The notes under the pieces: generated by a model
Told to the model about the DNA's origin: nothing
Databases searched by the model: none
What the model saw: the letters and a program-made list of their open reading frames with translations, nothing else
Origin: Terripilifer ovatus
GTDB lineage: Bacteria > Pseudomonadota > Alphaproteobacteria > Rhizobiales > Beijerinckiaceae
Direction: 5' to 3'
Assembly: GCA_029222685.1 (NCBI GenBank)
Contig: JARHVB010000038.1
Location: 1-64,000, forward strand
Length of the DNA: 64,000 nucleotides
Translations under genes and position numbers: made by a program
In this document: piece after piece, positions 11,096 through 19,926 of the stretch
Position numbering within the stretch: the stretch's first letter is position 1
Layout of the letters: each line of letters starts with the position of its first letter

Positions 11096-11111
11096 TTTTG
11101 CGCCAAAACAA

Positions 11112-11137
11112 AAAGGCCCCGGTTTCCCGGGGCCTTT
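11112..11137. terminator. Bidirectional rho-independent terminator
   Basis: AAAGGCCCCGG (11112-11122) pairs with CCGGGGCCTTT (11127-11137) around a TTTC loop. Runs of A before and T after make it work on both strands. It separates the convergent DUF2794 and Bax-inhibitor genes. Confidence 0.9.
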
Positions 11138-11158
11138 CGTTATTCTATCCCTCCCAGC

Positions 11159-11902
11159 CTACTCGCGGCTGCCGGTGAGCGACAGGATGAACTGGAACAT
11201 GTTGATGAAGTTCAGGTAGAGCGACAGCGCGCCCATCACCGAAGACTTCTTCACCATTTCGCCGTCCTGCGAGATGTAGTCGTATTCTTCCTTCAGGCGC
11301 TGCGTATCCCAGGCGGTGAGGCCGGCGAAAATCAGCAGGCCGATGACACTGACGGCGAAGGCCAGCACGCTCGAGCCCAGGAAGATATTAACGATGCTGG
11401 CGACGATCAGGCCGATCAGACCCATGACCAGGAACGAGCCCATGCCCGACAGGCTGCGCTTCGTCGTATAGCCGTAGATGCTGAGGCCGCCGAAGGCCAC
11501 CGTCGTTACGAACAGAGCCTGTGCGATGCTGCCGAGCTTGAACACGAGGCCGATGGCGCCGAGCGAAAGTCCCATCGTGGCCGCGAAGGCCCAGAAGGTG
11601 ACGAGCAGGGACGTGTAGCTCATCTTCTCGAAACGCCAGGACAGCATGAACACGAACGCCAGCGGCGCGAGCATGATCACCCAGCGGAGCGGCGATGTGT
11701 ACAGCAACTGCGCCAGGGCGCCGTTGCGGCCGGTCATGACGATACCGGTTGCGACCAGCGCCGAAATGGCCAGCGCCAGGGTCATGTGATTGTAGATGCC
11801 GAGCATGTAGGACCGGAGGCCCTGGTCGATATCGGTCCTTGTGCCGGCCCGGGCTACGCCCGTACCCCAGCGGGCAGCTGCGTTGCGATCGAAGTCGGAC
11901 AT
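11159..11902 (-). CDS. Bax inhibitor-1 / YbhL family membrane protein
   Basis: This 247-residue inner-membrane protein has about seven hydrophobic segments and belongs to the BI-1/TMBIM (YbhL/YccA) family, thought to act in ion leak or in modulating membrane proteases. Motifs include AWDTQRLKEEYD near residue 205 and the C-terminal SLYLNFINMFQFIL. An upstream in-frame start is rejected: GAGAGGG lies five bases before the ATG at 11902, giving MSDFDRNAAARWGTG. A small hairpin sits 18 bases upstream in the leader, where alphaproteobacterial ybhL genes are known to carry a conserved RNA motif. Monocistronic. Confidence 0.92.
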   Translation of the reverse strand: MSDFDRNAAARWGTGVARAGTRTDIDQGLRSYMLGIYNHMTLALAISALVATGIVMTGRNGALAQLLYTSPLRWVIMLAPLAFVFMLSWRFEKMSYTSLLVTFWAFAATMGLSLGAIGLVFKLGSIAQALFVTTVAFGGLSIYGYTTKRSLSGMGSFLVMGLIGLIVASIVNIFLGSSVLAFAVSVIGLLIFAGLTAWDTQRLKEEYDYISQDGEMVKKSSVMGALSLYLNFINMFQFILSLTGSRE

Positions 11903-11919
11903 TTTTCCCTCTCTGCAAG

Positions 11920-11939
11920 CAATGACCACATGGCCATTG
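11920..11939 (-). promoter_or_regulatory. Leader hairpin of the ybhL-family gene, possible ybhL RNA motif
   Basis: On the minus strand CAATGGCC, loop ATGT, then GGTCATTG forms an eight-pair stem including one G-U pair. It ends 18 bases before the start codon, next to the ribosome site. A conserved ybhL motif upstream of this gene family is established for alphaproteobacteria. I have matched position and a hairpin only, not the published consensus. Confidence 0.45.
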
Positions 11940-12060
11940 ACGTGAGCGTAATATGGAGAGCACCGAAGTTATACACAAGTGCCAATTGGTCGAATCCGCG
12001 TGAACATGAACGCAAGTTAATGCTTAAAATCAGTGCGATGTAAGCTTTCCGGATGCATGA

Positions 12061-14688
12061 CTACAGGTCGCGCAGATGCCTACCGGGTTTCTCCCCCAGT
12101 ATCTTTACGGTGCTGGCGAGGCCGAGCAGAACGCTCACGATCAAGGCGACGAGCGCCGCCGCCGAAGCCGCGCCCCAGGCAAACTGATACTCTTCGAGAT
12201 GCATGACCCTCGTCACGATCGCCCATGAGGCGATGGCGCCGGCCAGCACGCCGAAGACGGCGGTGGCGAGGCCGAGGATCGAATATTCGAAGACGAGCGC
12301 GCTCAAGAGCTTGCCGCGGGTGGCGCCGAGCGTCTTGAGGATAACGGAATCATAGATGCGGGCGCGCTGGCCGGCCGCCAGTGCGCCGCCCAGAACCAGC
12401 AGGGCCGCGGCGAGCGCGATGGCGGTGGCGCCGCGTACCGCGAAGGCGAGCTGGTCGGCGATCTTCGATACGGCGTCGAGGGTTTCCTTGACCCTGATGC
12501 TGGTGATCGTGGGGAAGGTCGTCGACATGTCCTTCAGCAGGGCGATCTCGCGGTCGGCATTGTCGCCGTCGGGGAAGGTCGCCGTTGCCAGATGGGTGTG
12601 CGGCGCGCCGGCGAATGTGTTGGGCGAAAACACGAAGACGAAATTGATGCCCATGGTGCGCCAGTTGACGGTGCGCAGGTTGGCGACCTTCGCCGCGACA
12701 TTGCGGCCCAGCACGTTGACGGTGATCGTGTCGCCGAGCTTGATGCCGAGGCCCGAGGCGACATCGCGTTCGATCGACACCAGCGGCGGACCCTTGTAGT
12801 CGGCCGGCCACCAGTCGCCGTCGGTCAGGGTCGATCCTTCGGGCACGGTGGTCGAATAGGTGATGCCGCGGTCGCCTTCGAGCACCCACGCGGCGTCTTC
12901 CTTCGCCTTGATGTTCTCGGCGCGGGTGTCGTTCACCTGCACGAGCCGGCCGCGCATCATCGGCACGCGCTCGATCTTGGCCTCCGGCGCATGCGCCTTG
13001 AGGAAAGCGTCGAACTCGGGCGCCTGACGGTTTTGGATATCCATGAAGAAGAAGCTCGGCGTCTGGCCCGGCATGCCCTGGCGTAGTTGCGTGCGGATGT
13101 TGATGTCGATCTGGGTGAGCGTGGTCAGCAAGGCGAGGCCGAGCCCGAGCGCCAGCACCACGGATTGCGTCAGCGCGCCCGGCCGGTGAATATTGGCGAT
13201 GGCCATGCGCAGCGCCGTGTTCGACGAGCGTGGTGTACGTCTGGCGATGGCGATGATCGCGGTGCCGACCATGCGTAGCAACACCATCCCACCAAACGTC
13301 GCGACGATATAAATCGCCGCCAGCCTGCGGTCGCTCGACAGTGCGATGACTGTTGCGACAAGGAGAAGCGAGACCGACGTCATCATGATCAGGTAACGCC
13401 GGCGCAGCCGCACTTTCTGCACATCGACATGATCGCGGAACAGGGCCGAGACCGGCACGTCATGGGCGCGGCCGATCGGCCCCAGCGAGAAGGCGAGGGT
13501 CGTCAGCACGCCATAGACGAGGCCCGACAAAGTTTCCGTCGGATAGATCGCCGCCTTGAACGGCACGGGGATGATATCGCCGAAAGCAAAGGAGATGACG
13601 AAGGGCAGCGCCAGCCCCGCCACCATGCCGATGGCAATGCCGATGGCGGCCATCAGCAGCACTTCGGCGAGCGCGACGATGAAGATGTCGTGGCCAGTGG
13701 CGCCGAGCGATTTCAACGTGGCGAAATCGGCGTTGCGCCGATCGATGAAACTGCGCACCGCATTGGCGACGCCGACACCCCCGACGATCAGCGCGGTCAG
13801 GCCGACGAGGGTGAGGAACTGGGTGAAGCGCTCGATGTTCTTTTGGAACTGCGGCGAGACATTGTTGCGCGTGCGGACCTGCCAGCCGGCTTCGGGAAAG
13901 TTCTGTCCGGCCGCCTGCGTGACCTGGTCGATGGCGGGATCGGGCGCCGCCGCGCCGTTGCGCTCGCCGGGCAAGGATAGGCGATAGGACCAGCGCACGA
14001 GAGACCCCGGCTGCACGAGGCCCGTCTGCACCAGCGCGTCCTGCGCCATGATGACCCGCGGTCCAAGGCCGATGCCGCCGGCGAGCTTGTCGGGTTCCGA
14101 TTTCAGCACGGCGCGAAATTCGAACTGCGCATCGCCGATGGAGAGGCGATCGCCGGACTTGAGGTTGAAGCGCGTCTGCAGCGCTTCATCGGCGACGACG
14201 CCGAAGACATCTCCACGCTTCGCCAGCAGGGCGGCGATCGGCTGCGTGCTGTCGGTCTCGACCGCGCCGATCGACGGATAGGTTACATCGACCGCCTTGA
14301 TCTCGACGAGCGAGGATGTGCCATCCGCGATGCGGGCCGATCCTTGCGCTACGCGCGCCATGGCGCGCATGGTGGCGATCGACGAGACCTCGCCCTGGCT
14401 GCGCAGCCATTGCAGTTCCTGGCGGCTGGCCTCGCGCTGGATCAGCGAGAAGGAGACGTCGCCGCCGAGAATACGGCGGCCTTCATCGGCCAGCGAGTCG
14501 GACAATCCACGCGATGTGGCGTTGACGCCGACGATGGCGGCGACGCCGAGCGCAATGCAGGCGAGGAAAATCCGGAAGCCGCGCAGGCCGCCGCGCAGGT
14601 CGCGGGCGGCGAAGCGCAGCAGCGCGCGCAGCCTCTGGGAGCGCGGCAAGGTGCCGCCGGCAACCGTATCGGCGGAGATGGCGGTCAT
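12061..14688 (-). CDS. ybbP: ABC transporter permease, FtsX/YbbP family
   Basis: This 875-residue inner-membrane permease has two FtsX domains and an N-terminal MacB-type periplasmic domain. The first helix is near residue 30 (GFRIFLACIALGVAAIVGVNA). Three more helices lie around 300-425, further helices in the middle and four at the C-terminus. It pairs with the ATPase encoded one base upstream. The ybbA-ybbP pair next to tesA is conserved from E. coli to alphaproteobacteria; the substrate is unsettled, with a lipid or envelope role most often proposed. The ATG at 14688 is chosen over an in-frame site 12 codons earlier that would overlap the ATPase gene. Confidence 0.9.
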   Translation of the reverse strand: MTAISADTVAGGTLPRSQRLRALLRFAARDLRGGLRGFRIFLACIALGVAAIVGVNATSRGLSDSLADEGRRILGGDVSFSLIQREASRQELQWLRSQGEVSSIATMRAMARVAQGSARIADGTSSLVEIKAVDVTYPSIGAVETDSTQPIAALLAKRGDVFGVVADEALQTRFNLKSGDRLSIGDAQFEFRAVLKSEPDKLAGGIGLGPRVIMAQDALVQTGLVQPGSLVRWSYRLSLPGERNGAAAPDPAIDQVTQAAGQNFPEAGWQVRTRNNVSPQFQKNIERFTQFLTLVGLTALIVGGVGVANAVRSFIDRRNADFATLKSLGATGHDIFIVALAEVLLMAAIGIAIGMVAGLALPFVISFAFGDIIPVPFKAAIYPTETLSGLVYGVLTTLAFSLGPIGRAHDVPVSALFRDHVDVQKVRLRRRYLIMMTSVSLLLVATVIALSSDRRLAAIYIVATFGGMVLLRMVGTAIIAIARRTPRSSNTALRMAIANIHRPGALTQSVVLALGLGLALLTTLTQIDINIRTQLRQGMPGQTPSFFFMDIQNRQAPEFDAFLKAHAPEAKIERVPMMRGRLVQVNDTRAENIKAKEDAAWVLEGDRGITYSTTVPEGSTLTDGDWWPADYKGPPLVSIERDVASGLGIKLGDTITVNVLGRNVAAKVANLRTVNWRTMGINFVFVFSPNTFAGAPHTHLATATFPDGDNADREIALLKDMSTTFPTITSIRVKETLDAVSKIADQLAFAVRGATAIALAAALLVLGGALAAGQRARIYDSVILKTLGATRGKLLSALVFEYSILGLATAVFGVLAGAIASWAIVTRVMHLEEYQFAWGAASAAALVALIVSVLLGLASTVKILGEKPGRHLRDL

Positions 14689-14689
14689 G

Positions 14690-15388
14690 TCAGGCGTCCG
14701 CCTTCTCGCTGGCTGTGGCGACATCGAGATTGCCGGAGCGCAGCCTGATCTGCCGGTCGCAGCGGGCGGCGAGCACGAGATCGTGGGTCACCAGCACCAG
14801 GGTCGAGCCGCGTTCGCGCTTCAGGGCGAACAGCAGATCCATGATGGTGGCGCCGGTGGTTTCGTCGAGATTGCCGGTCGGCTCGTCGGCGACGAGGATG
14901 GCCGGATTGGGCGCCAGCGCGCGGGCCAGCGCCACGCGCTGCTGCTCGCCGCCCGACAATTGCGCCGGATAATGGCTGAGGCGTTCGCCAAGCCCGACGT
15001 TGCGCAACTCCTGCGCGGCGCGGGTTTCGGCATCGGCCACGCCGGCGAGCTCGAGCGGGACGGCGACGTTTTCCAGCGCCGTCATCGTCGGGATCAGATG
15101 GAAAGACTGGAAGACGATACCGATATTGGCGCCACGGAACTGCGCCAGGGTGTCTTCGTTCATGGCATTGAGGGATTTACCGTTAATGGAGATCGTGCCG
15201 GAATCCGGCCGTTCGAGGCCGGCCATGGTCATCAGCAATGTCGATTTGCCCGATCCGGAAGGGCCGACGAGGCCGACTGCCTCACCGCGGCCTATTTTCA
15301 GTGACAGGCCTTTGAGGATATGGACGCGGGCGCGCCCCTGCCCGAGGCTGAGATGAACATTATCGATTTCGATGACAGGCTGATTCAC
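14690..15388 (-). CDS. ybbA: ABC transporter ATP-binding protein, YbbA/LolD family
   Basis: This 232-residue cytoplasmic ATPase drives the neighbouring FtsX-type permease. Walker A is GPSGSGKST (about residue 42), the signature LSGGEQQRVALARAL, and Walker B ILVADEPTGNLD. The open frame runs far upstream antisense to tesA, but that part has no homology. A GTG at 15388, preceded by GGGGA and giving MNQPVIEIDNVHLSLGQG, gives the normal family length. It is divergent from tesA, with 57 bases between the two chosen starts, the same arrangement as ybbA/tesA in E. coli. Confidence 0.88.
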   Translation of the reverse strand: MNQPVIEIDNVHLSLGQGRARVHILKGLSLKIGRGEAVGLVGPSGSGKSTLLMTMAGLERPDSGTISINGKSLNAMNEDTLAQFRGANIGIVFQSFHLIPTMTALENVAVPLELAGVADAETRAAQELRNVGLGERLSHYPAQLSGGEQQRVALARALAPNPAILVADEPTGNLDETTGATIMDLLFALKRERGSTLVLVTHDLVLAARCDRQIRLRSGNLDVATASEKADA

Positions 15389-15445
15389 TACGCTGACTTC
15401 CCCGCTCGGCCCGGGCGGACCGCCGGACAGTTGACCACATATGGT

Positions 15446-16111
15446 GTGTCCCGCAACTTCGTCCAGCGTAAGGCGGCGGCGATCACGCTTCTGTTTACAC
15501 TTGTCTTTATGGCTGCGCTGACGCTGGGGATGCCTTCGCAGGCTTCGGCCGCCACCCGCATTTTGGCGCTCGGCGACAGCCTGACGGCCGGCCATCTGCT
15601 GCCGGGCGACGCGCTGTTCCCGGTGGTGTTGGAACGGCGGCTGCGCGATGCCGGCTACGACGTCGAGGTCATCAATGCGGGCGTGTCCGGCGACACATCG
15701 ACCGGTGGGCTCGAGCGCCTCGACTGGGCGATCGGCGACGGTGTCGACGCGGCGATCGTCGAGCTCGGCGCCAACGACATGCTGCGCGGCATCCAGCCGG
15801 CTGCGACCGAAAAGGCGCTCGATGAAATCCTGCAGCGGCTCGGCGCGAAGAAGATTCCGGTGCTGCTCGCCGGCATGCTGGCGGCGCCCGGCATGGGCAA
15901 GGATTTCGAGACGAGTTTTGCGGGCATCTATCCGAAGCTCGCCAGGAAATACGATGCGATTCTCTACCCGTTCTTTCTCGATGGCGTCGCCGGCAATGCA
16001 TCGCTGAACCTTTCCGACGGCATGCATCCGACGAGGGCCGGCGTCGAAATCATTGTGGAGCGAATCCTGCCGAGCGCGATCGCGCTTCTGCAACGGGTTC
16101 CGAAGAAGTAG
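15446..16111 (+). CDS. tesA: SGNH-hydrolase arylesterase / acyl-CoA thioesterase TesA, secreted
   Basis: This GDSL lipase/esterase, 221 residues as called, is exported to the periplasm. Block I is ALGDSLTAGH (Ser nucleophile), block II GVSGDTSTGG, block III GANDMLRG, and the catalytic Asp/His block DGMHPTRAG. The frame is open from 15320, but earlier starts would lie inside the divergent ybbA gene. A GTG at 15446 gives a good signal peptide: MSRNFVQRK, then a hydrophobic stretch, then a cut after QASA. The enzyme hydrolyses acyl esters and thioesters; in vivo substrates are uncertain. Confidence 0.88.
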   Translation: MSRNFVQRKAAAITLLFTLVFMAALTLGMPSQASAATRILALGDSLTAGHLLPGDALFPVVLERRLRDAGYDVEVINAGVSGDTSTGGLERLDWAIGDGVDAAIVELGANDMLRGIQPAATEKALDEILQRLGAKKIPVLLAGMLAAPGMGKDFETSFAGIYPKLARKYDAILYPFFLDGVAGNASLNLSDGMHPTRAGVEIIVERILPSAIALLQRVPKK

Positions 16112-16291
16112 GATTCGATTCAATTGCAACACGGCCCAAGCGGAGGACTGTCAGAAGACTGAGACGCGAAGCTGTCATTGGATTGAGAATTGGCCCGAAT
16201 CACCGGCCAAGAGCGCGATCGATTGCAGATCCGGAGCGGTCACCGTTCCGCCCCGGCGCTGGTCGTTCTCGCAAGCGAGACAGGATATGTC

Positions 16292-16882
16292 ATGCCGAGA
16301 TTGTTCACCGGACTGGAACTGCCTGACGACCTCACCGACGATCTGGCGCTGCTGCGCGGCGGGCTTGTGGGAGCGAGATGGATCGAGCCGGAAGATTATC
16401 ACCTGACCTTGCGGTTCATCGGCGATATCGGCGATGCGCAGGCCAATGAAGTCTATGACAAGCTTCAATCGATCCGGCGGCCATCCTTCACCGTCACGCT
16501 TGACGGCCTTGCGTCTTTCGGCGGCGAGAAGCCGCGCGCGATCGTGGCGCGGGCGCAGCCGTCGCGAGAACTGCTTGAGCTGCAGGGCGAACATGAACGG
16601 GCCATGCGCCGCATTGGGCTGATGCCGGAATCGCGCAAGTTCACGCCGCATGTGACGATCGCGCGGCTTCGCAATACGTCGGTGGGCGCGGTGGCGGACT
16701 GGCTCGGCACCCGGGCGCTGTTGCCGAAACAATTCACGGTGACGAATTTCGTCCTGTTCTCGTCGCGCGCCTCGACCGGCGGCGGACCTTATGTGTCGGA
16801 AGCAAGCTTCCAGCTCGACCGGTCAGCGCTGCGGGTTGGGTATCCTGCGGCGGGAGATCAGCCAGTAAACCGCGCCCGATAG
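16292..16882 (+). CDS. thpR: RNA 2',3'-cyclic phosphodiesterase (2H family)
   Basis: This 196-residue cytosolic 2H phosphoesterase, long called 2'-5' RNA ligase, has the two catalytic motifs HLTLRFIG (about residue 37) and HVTIARL (about 120). ATG 16292 (MPRLFTGLEL) is the conserved family start; upstream in-frame sites give unrelated sequence. The last 60 bases overlap the C-terminal codons of the convergent membrane-protein gene, so the final residues after FQLDRS look like a read-through extension rather than part of the fold. Confidence 0.9.
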   Translation: MPRLFTGLELPDDLTDDLALLRGGLVGARWIEPEDYHLTLRFIGDIGDAQANEVYDKLQSIRRPSFTVTLDGLASFGGEKPRAIVARAQPSRELLELQGEHERAMRRIGLMPESRKFTPHVTIARLRNTSVGAVADWLGTRALLPKQFTVTNFVLFSSRASTGGGPYVSEASFQLDRSALRVGYPAAGDQPVNRAR

Positions 16883-17314
16883 CGCCGCGCAGATAAAGAA
16901 CAGCGCGAGAAACCTGTTCTCGACCGGCGTTTGCGCAGCATCGCGGACGCCTGGTCTGACAAATGCGAAGCGCAGCATCCATGGAACGGCGGCGGCGATC
17001 ACGCCCGGCGCCAGCATGTGCCAGATCAGCGACCGCGAGCGAGCCGCCTCCGCCAGAAGCGCCGTCAGCGTCAGCGGCAGAACGCACAGTGCGGCCATCG
17101 CGTGCCAGATCAGCGACAGGAGCCCGGCGAGTGCCGCCCCGTCGATGTCGATCTCGCCTTGGCCAAGCGCCATGCCTTCGTCGAACAGGCCGGCGAGAAG
17201 TTTGACGATGGCGCCGCCGGTCACCGCGTCGGAGATCACCGCCACCAGCAACAAGACCACGTTGCAGGCGATCGCGACCGCCAGCGCTATGATGATCACC
17301 AGAATGCGTCGCAT
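16823..17314 (-). CDS. Hypothetical membrane protein, four predicted helices
   Basis: I do not recognise a named family in this 163-residue protein. Hydrophobic segments lie at about 3-29 (RRILVIIIALAVAIACNVVL), 60-85, 96-112 and 135-152, and a basic tail (SRRRIPNPQR) ends it. The start ATG shares one base with the HNH nuclease stop (TGATG), so the two are probably co-translated. Its last 60 bases are antisense to the end of thpR. Cell role unknown. Confidence 0.75.
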   Translation of the reverse strand: MRRILVIIIALAVAIACNVVLLLVAVISDAVTGGAIVKLLAGLFDEGMALGQGEIDIDGAALAGLLSLIWHAMAALCVLPLTLTALLAEAARSRSLIWHMLAPGVIAAAVPWMLRFAFVRPGVRDAAQTPVENRFLALFFICAALSGAVYWLISRRRIPNPQR

Positions 17315-17892
17315 CAGGGCTCGAGCACCGAGTCCCAGTAGAGATAATCCATCCAGCTTTCATGCAGATAGTTGGGTGGAAACAGGCGGCCGCTCTGGTG
17401 CAGGTCGCCGATCGTCGGCTGGAACGGCATGCGCGCCGGCCACATGTGGACATCGTCGGGCAGGCGGTCGGCCTTGCGCAGGTTGCAAGGCGAACAGGCG
17501 GCAACGACGTTTTCCCAGGTGGTCATGCCGCCGCGCGCGCGGGGAATGACGTGGTCGAAGGTCAGTTCGTCGCGGGCGCCGCAATACTGGCAGGCGAAGC
17601 GGTCGCGCAGGAACACGTTGAACCTTGTGAAGGCCGGGTGGCGGGCCGGTTTGATGTAGGTCTTGAGCGAAACGACCGACGGCAGCTGCATCTCGAAGCT
17701 TGGGCTTCGCACCGTCTTTTCGTAATTGGAGACAATGTTGACCCGGTCGAGGAACACCGCCTTGATCGCGTCCTGCCAAGACCACAGTGACAAGGGATAG
17801 TAGCTCAGCGGCCGGAAGTCGGCGTTGAGGACAAGCGCCGGACAGGAGTCCGGCGAAACCGACGGATGGAAGTGAATGGTCACTCCCGACAT
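17314..17892 (-). CDS. HNH endonuclease
   Basis: This 192-residue protein carries a C-terminal HNH nuclease domain: CQYCG and CSPCN form the zinc-binding pairs around the ELTFDHVIPRARGG motif, followed by WENVVAAC. The N-terminal half (SCPALVLNADFRPLSYYPLS) is typical of the chromosomal HNH proteins conserved across alphaproteobacteria, whose role is not established. ATG 17892 is preferred over a TTG nine codons earlier, though neither has a strong ribosome site. The gene overlaps the downstream membrane-protein gene by one base. No phage or restriction genes are nearby. Confidence 0.88.
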   Translation of the reverse strand: MSGVTIHFHPSVSPDSCPALVLNADFRPLSYYPLSLWSWQDAIKAVFLDRVNIVSNYEKTVRSPSFEMQLPSVVSLKTYIKPARHPAFTRFNVFLRDRFACQYCGARDELTFDHVIPRARGGMTTWENVVAACSPCNLRKADRLPDDVHMWPARMPFQPTIGDLHQSGRLFPPNYLHESWMDYLYWDSVLEP

Positions 17893-18020
17893 CCTTTCGA
17901 TTGACCGGTTCAGAATCAAACCGGTTCTGCTGCAGCTATTAATCTACAGTCGGGATGACGGCTTTGTGAAGGCCTTGTTTGCAAGGGCTTCAAAGGTGCG
18001 GCAATTCTGCACTCAGGAAA

Positions 18021-18902
18021 CTAGCGGGTCGGGACAGGCGTGCCCGAGCGATAGTCGTAAAAGCCGCGCTTGGCCTTGCGGCCGAGCCAGCCGGCTTCGA
18101 CATATTTCACCAGCAGGGGGCAGGGGCGGTATTTCGAATCCGCCAGTCCTTCGTGCAGCACCTGCATGACCGACAGGCAGGTGTCGAGGCCGATGAAATC
18201 GGCAAGCTGCAGCGGGCCCATCGGGTGGTTGGCGCCCAGCCGCATCGCCGTGTCGATCGCGTCGACCGAGCCAACACCTTCATATAGCGTGTAAATCGCC
18301 TCGTTGATCATCGGCAGCAGGATACGGTTGACGATGAAGGCGGGGAAGTCCTCGGAGACGGTGGAGATCTTGCCGAGGCTGGCGATGAAGGCCTTGGCCG
18401 TTTCGAACGTCGCGTCATCGGTGGCGATGCCGCGGATCAGTTCGACCAGCTGCATGACCGGAACCGGGTTCATGAAATGAATGCCGATGAAGCGCTCCGG
18501 ACGGTCGGTGACGGAGGCCAGCCTGGTAATCGAGATCGACGAGGTGTTGGAGGCGACGATGGCGTCCGCCTTCAGGGACGGACACAGTTTCGTGAAGATT
18601 TTTCGCTTCGTGTCCTCGTTTTCGGTCGCGGCCTCGATGACGAGGTCGCAATCGGCCAGTTCGCTGAAATTGGTGGAGGGGATGACATGGTCGAGCGCCG
18701 TCTTGCGGCTTTCCTCGGTGATCTGGCCACGGCTGATCTGCCGGGCCATGTTGCCGTTGATGGTGGCGAGGCCGGCCGTCACCCGTTCTTCGGATACGTC
18801 ATTGAGAACAACATCAAGGCCGGCGAGCGAACAGACATGGGCAATTCCGCTTCCCATCTGCCCGGCGCCGATAATCCCGATCTTTTTAACTTCCAGGGTC
18901 AT
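18021..18902 (-). CDS. hbd: 3-hydroxybutyryl-CoA dehydrogenase
   Basis: This 293-residue NAD(P)-dependent cytosolic enzyme interconverts acetoacetyl-CoA and 3-hydroxybutyryl-CoA. The Rossmann motif GIIGAGQMGSGIAHV is at the N-terminus. The signature region IHFMNPVPVMQLVE (with the catalytic His) is in the middle, and the C-terminal dimerisation domain contains GANHPMGPLQLADFIGLD. ATG 18902 (MTLEVKKIG) gives the usual family length; 14 extra upstream codons are rejected. It follows etfBA on the same strand with a 79-base gap and is probably in the same transcription unit. It links PHB turnover, acetate use and beta-oxidation. Confidence 0.94.
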   Translation of the reverse strand: MTLEVKKIGIIGAGQMGSGIAHVCSLAGLDVVLNDVSEERVTAGLATINGNMARQISRGQITEESRKTALDHVIPSTNFSELADCDLVIEAATENEDTKRKIFTKLCPSLKADAIVASNTSSISITRLASVTDRPERFIGIHFMNPVPVMQLVELIRGIATDDATFETAKAFIASLGKISTVSEDFPAFIVNRILLPMINEAIYTLYEGVGSVDAIDTAMRLGANHPMGPLQLADFIGLDTCLSVMQVLHEGLADSKYRPCPLLVKYVEAGWLGRKAKRGFYDYRSGTPVPTR

Positions 18903-18981
18903 GATGTGCTGCTGCTCGACGGACAATACTCTCAGCGCGATCATAGGCTAAGCGTCGGGAACGTCCAGACCCGGGCTAAAT

Positions 18982-19926
18982 CTAGCGTCCGATCTTGCCC
19001 AGTTCCTCTGCAAGTTCCGGCAAAGCGGTAAACAGATCGGCAACCAGGCCGTAATCGGCGACCTGAAAGATCGGCGCGTCCTCATCCTTGTTGATGGCGA
19101 CGATGACCTTGGAATCCTTCATGCCTGCGAGATGCTGGATGGCGCCGGAAATGCCGACGGCGATATAAAGCTGCGGCGCGACGATCTTGCCGGTCTGGCC
19201 GACCTGCCAGTCGTTGGGTGCGTAACCGGCGTCCACGGCCGCGCGCGAGGCGCCCATGGCGGCGCCGAGCTTGTCGGCCACCGGCTCGATATATGTCTTG
19301 AAATTCTCGGCATTCTGCATGGCGCGGCCGCCGGAGATGATGATCTTGGCCGAGGTGAGCTCGGGACGGTCGGAACTCGCCACCGCTTCGTCCTTGAAGG
19401 TCGACAGCGCCGGGTCGGCCGCCTTGGCGACGGGCTCGATCGGTGCCTGTCCGCCGGCGCCGGTCGCCGCGAAAGCGGCGGTGCGCACGGTGATGACCTT
19501 GATCCTGTCGGACGACTGCACGGTCTGGATGGCGTTGCCGGCATAGATCGGCCGCTCGAACGTATCGGGCGAGACGACCTTGATGATTTCCGAAATCTGC
19601 ATGACGTCGAGCAGCGCGGCGACTCTCGGCATGATGTTCTTGGCGCTGGTAGTGGCGCCCGAGACGATGGCGGAATAACCGGACGCGAGGCTGACGATCA
19701 GTGCCGCCACGGGCTCGGCAAGCTGATGATCATAGATCGCATCGTCGGCGACGAGCACTTTGGCCACGCCGTCGAGTTTGGCAGCGGCTTCGGCTGCAGC
19801 CTTGCAGTCCTTGCCGGCGACGAGCACGTTGACCGGCTCGCCAAGCGCCTGCGCCGCAGTGAGAACCTTCGCCACCGAGTCGCCGAGCGCGCCCTTGCTG
19901 ATGTCTGCGAGAAGAAGGGTTGTCAT
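18982..19926 (-). CDS. etfA: Electron transfer flavoprotein subunit alpha
   Basis: This 314-residue FAD-binding subunit of the ETF heterodimer passes electrons from acyl-CoA dehydrogenases to ETF:ubiquinone oxidoreductase. The C-terminal FAD domain shows [37 protein letters not shown], shown in part, and the [15 protein letters not shown] motif. The start ATG shares a base with the etfB stop (TGATG), so translation is coupled. The natural partner in this window is the acyl-CoA dehydrogenase at 1270-2925. Confidence 0.96.
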   Translation of the reverse strand: MTTLLLADISKGALGDSVAKVLTAAQALGEPVNVLVAGKDCKAAAEAAAKLDGVAKVLVADDAIYDHQLAEPVAALIVSLASGYSAIVSGATTSAKNIMPRVAALLDVMQISEIIKVVSPDTFERPIYAGNAIQTVQSSDRIKVITVRTAAFAATGAGGQAPIEPVAKAADPALSTFKDEAVASSDRPELTSAKIIISGGRAMQNAENFKTYIEPVADKLGAAMGASRAAVDAGYAPNDWQVGQTGKIVAPQLYIAVGISGAIQHLAGMKDSKVIVAINKDEDAPIFQVADYGLVADLFTALPELAEELGKIGR

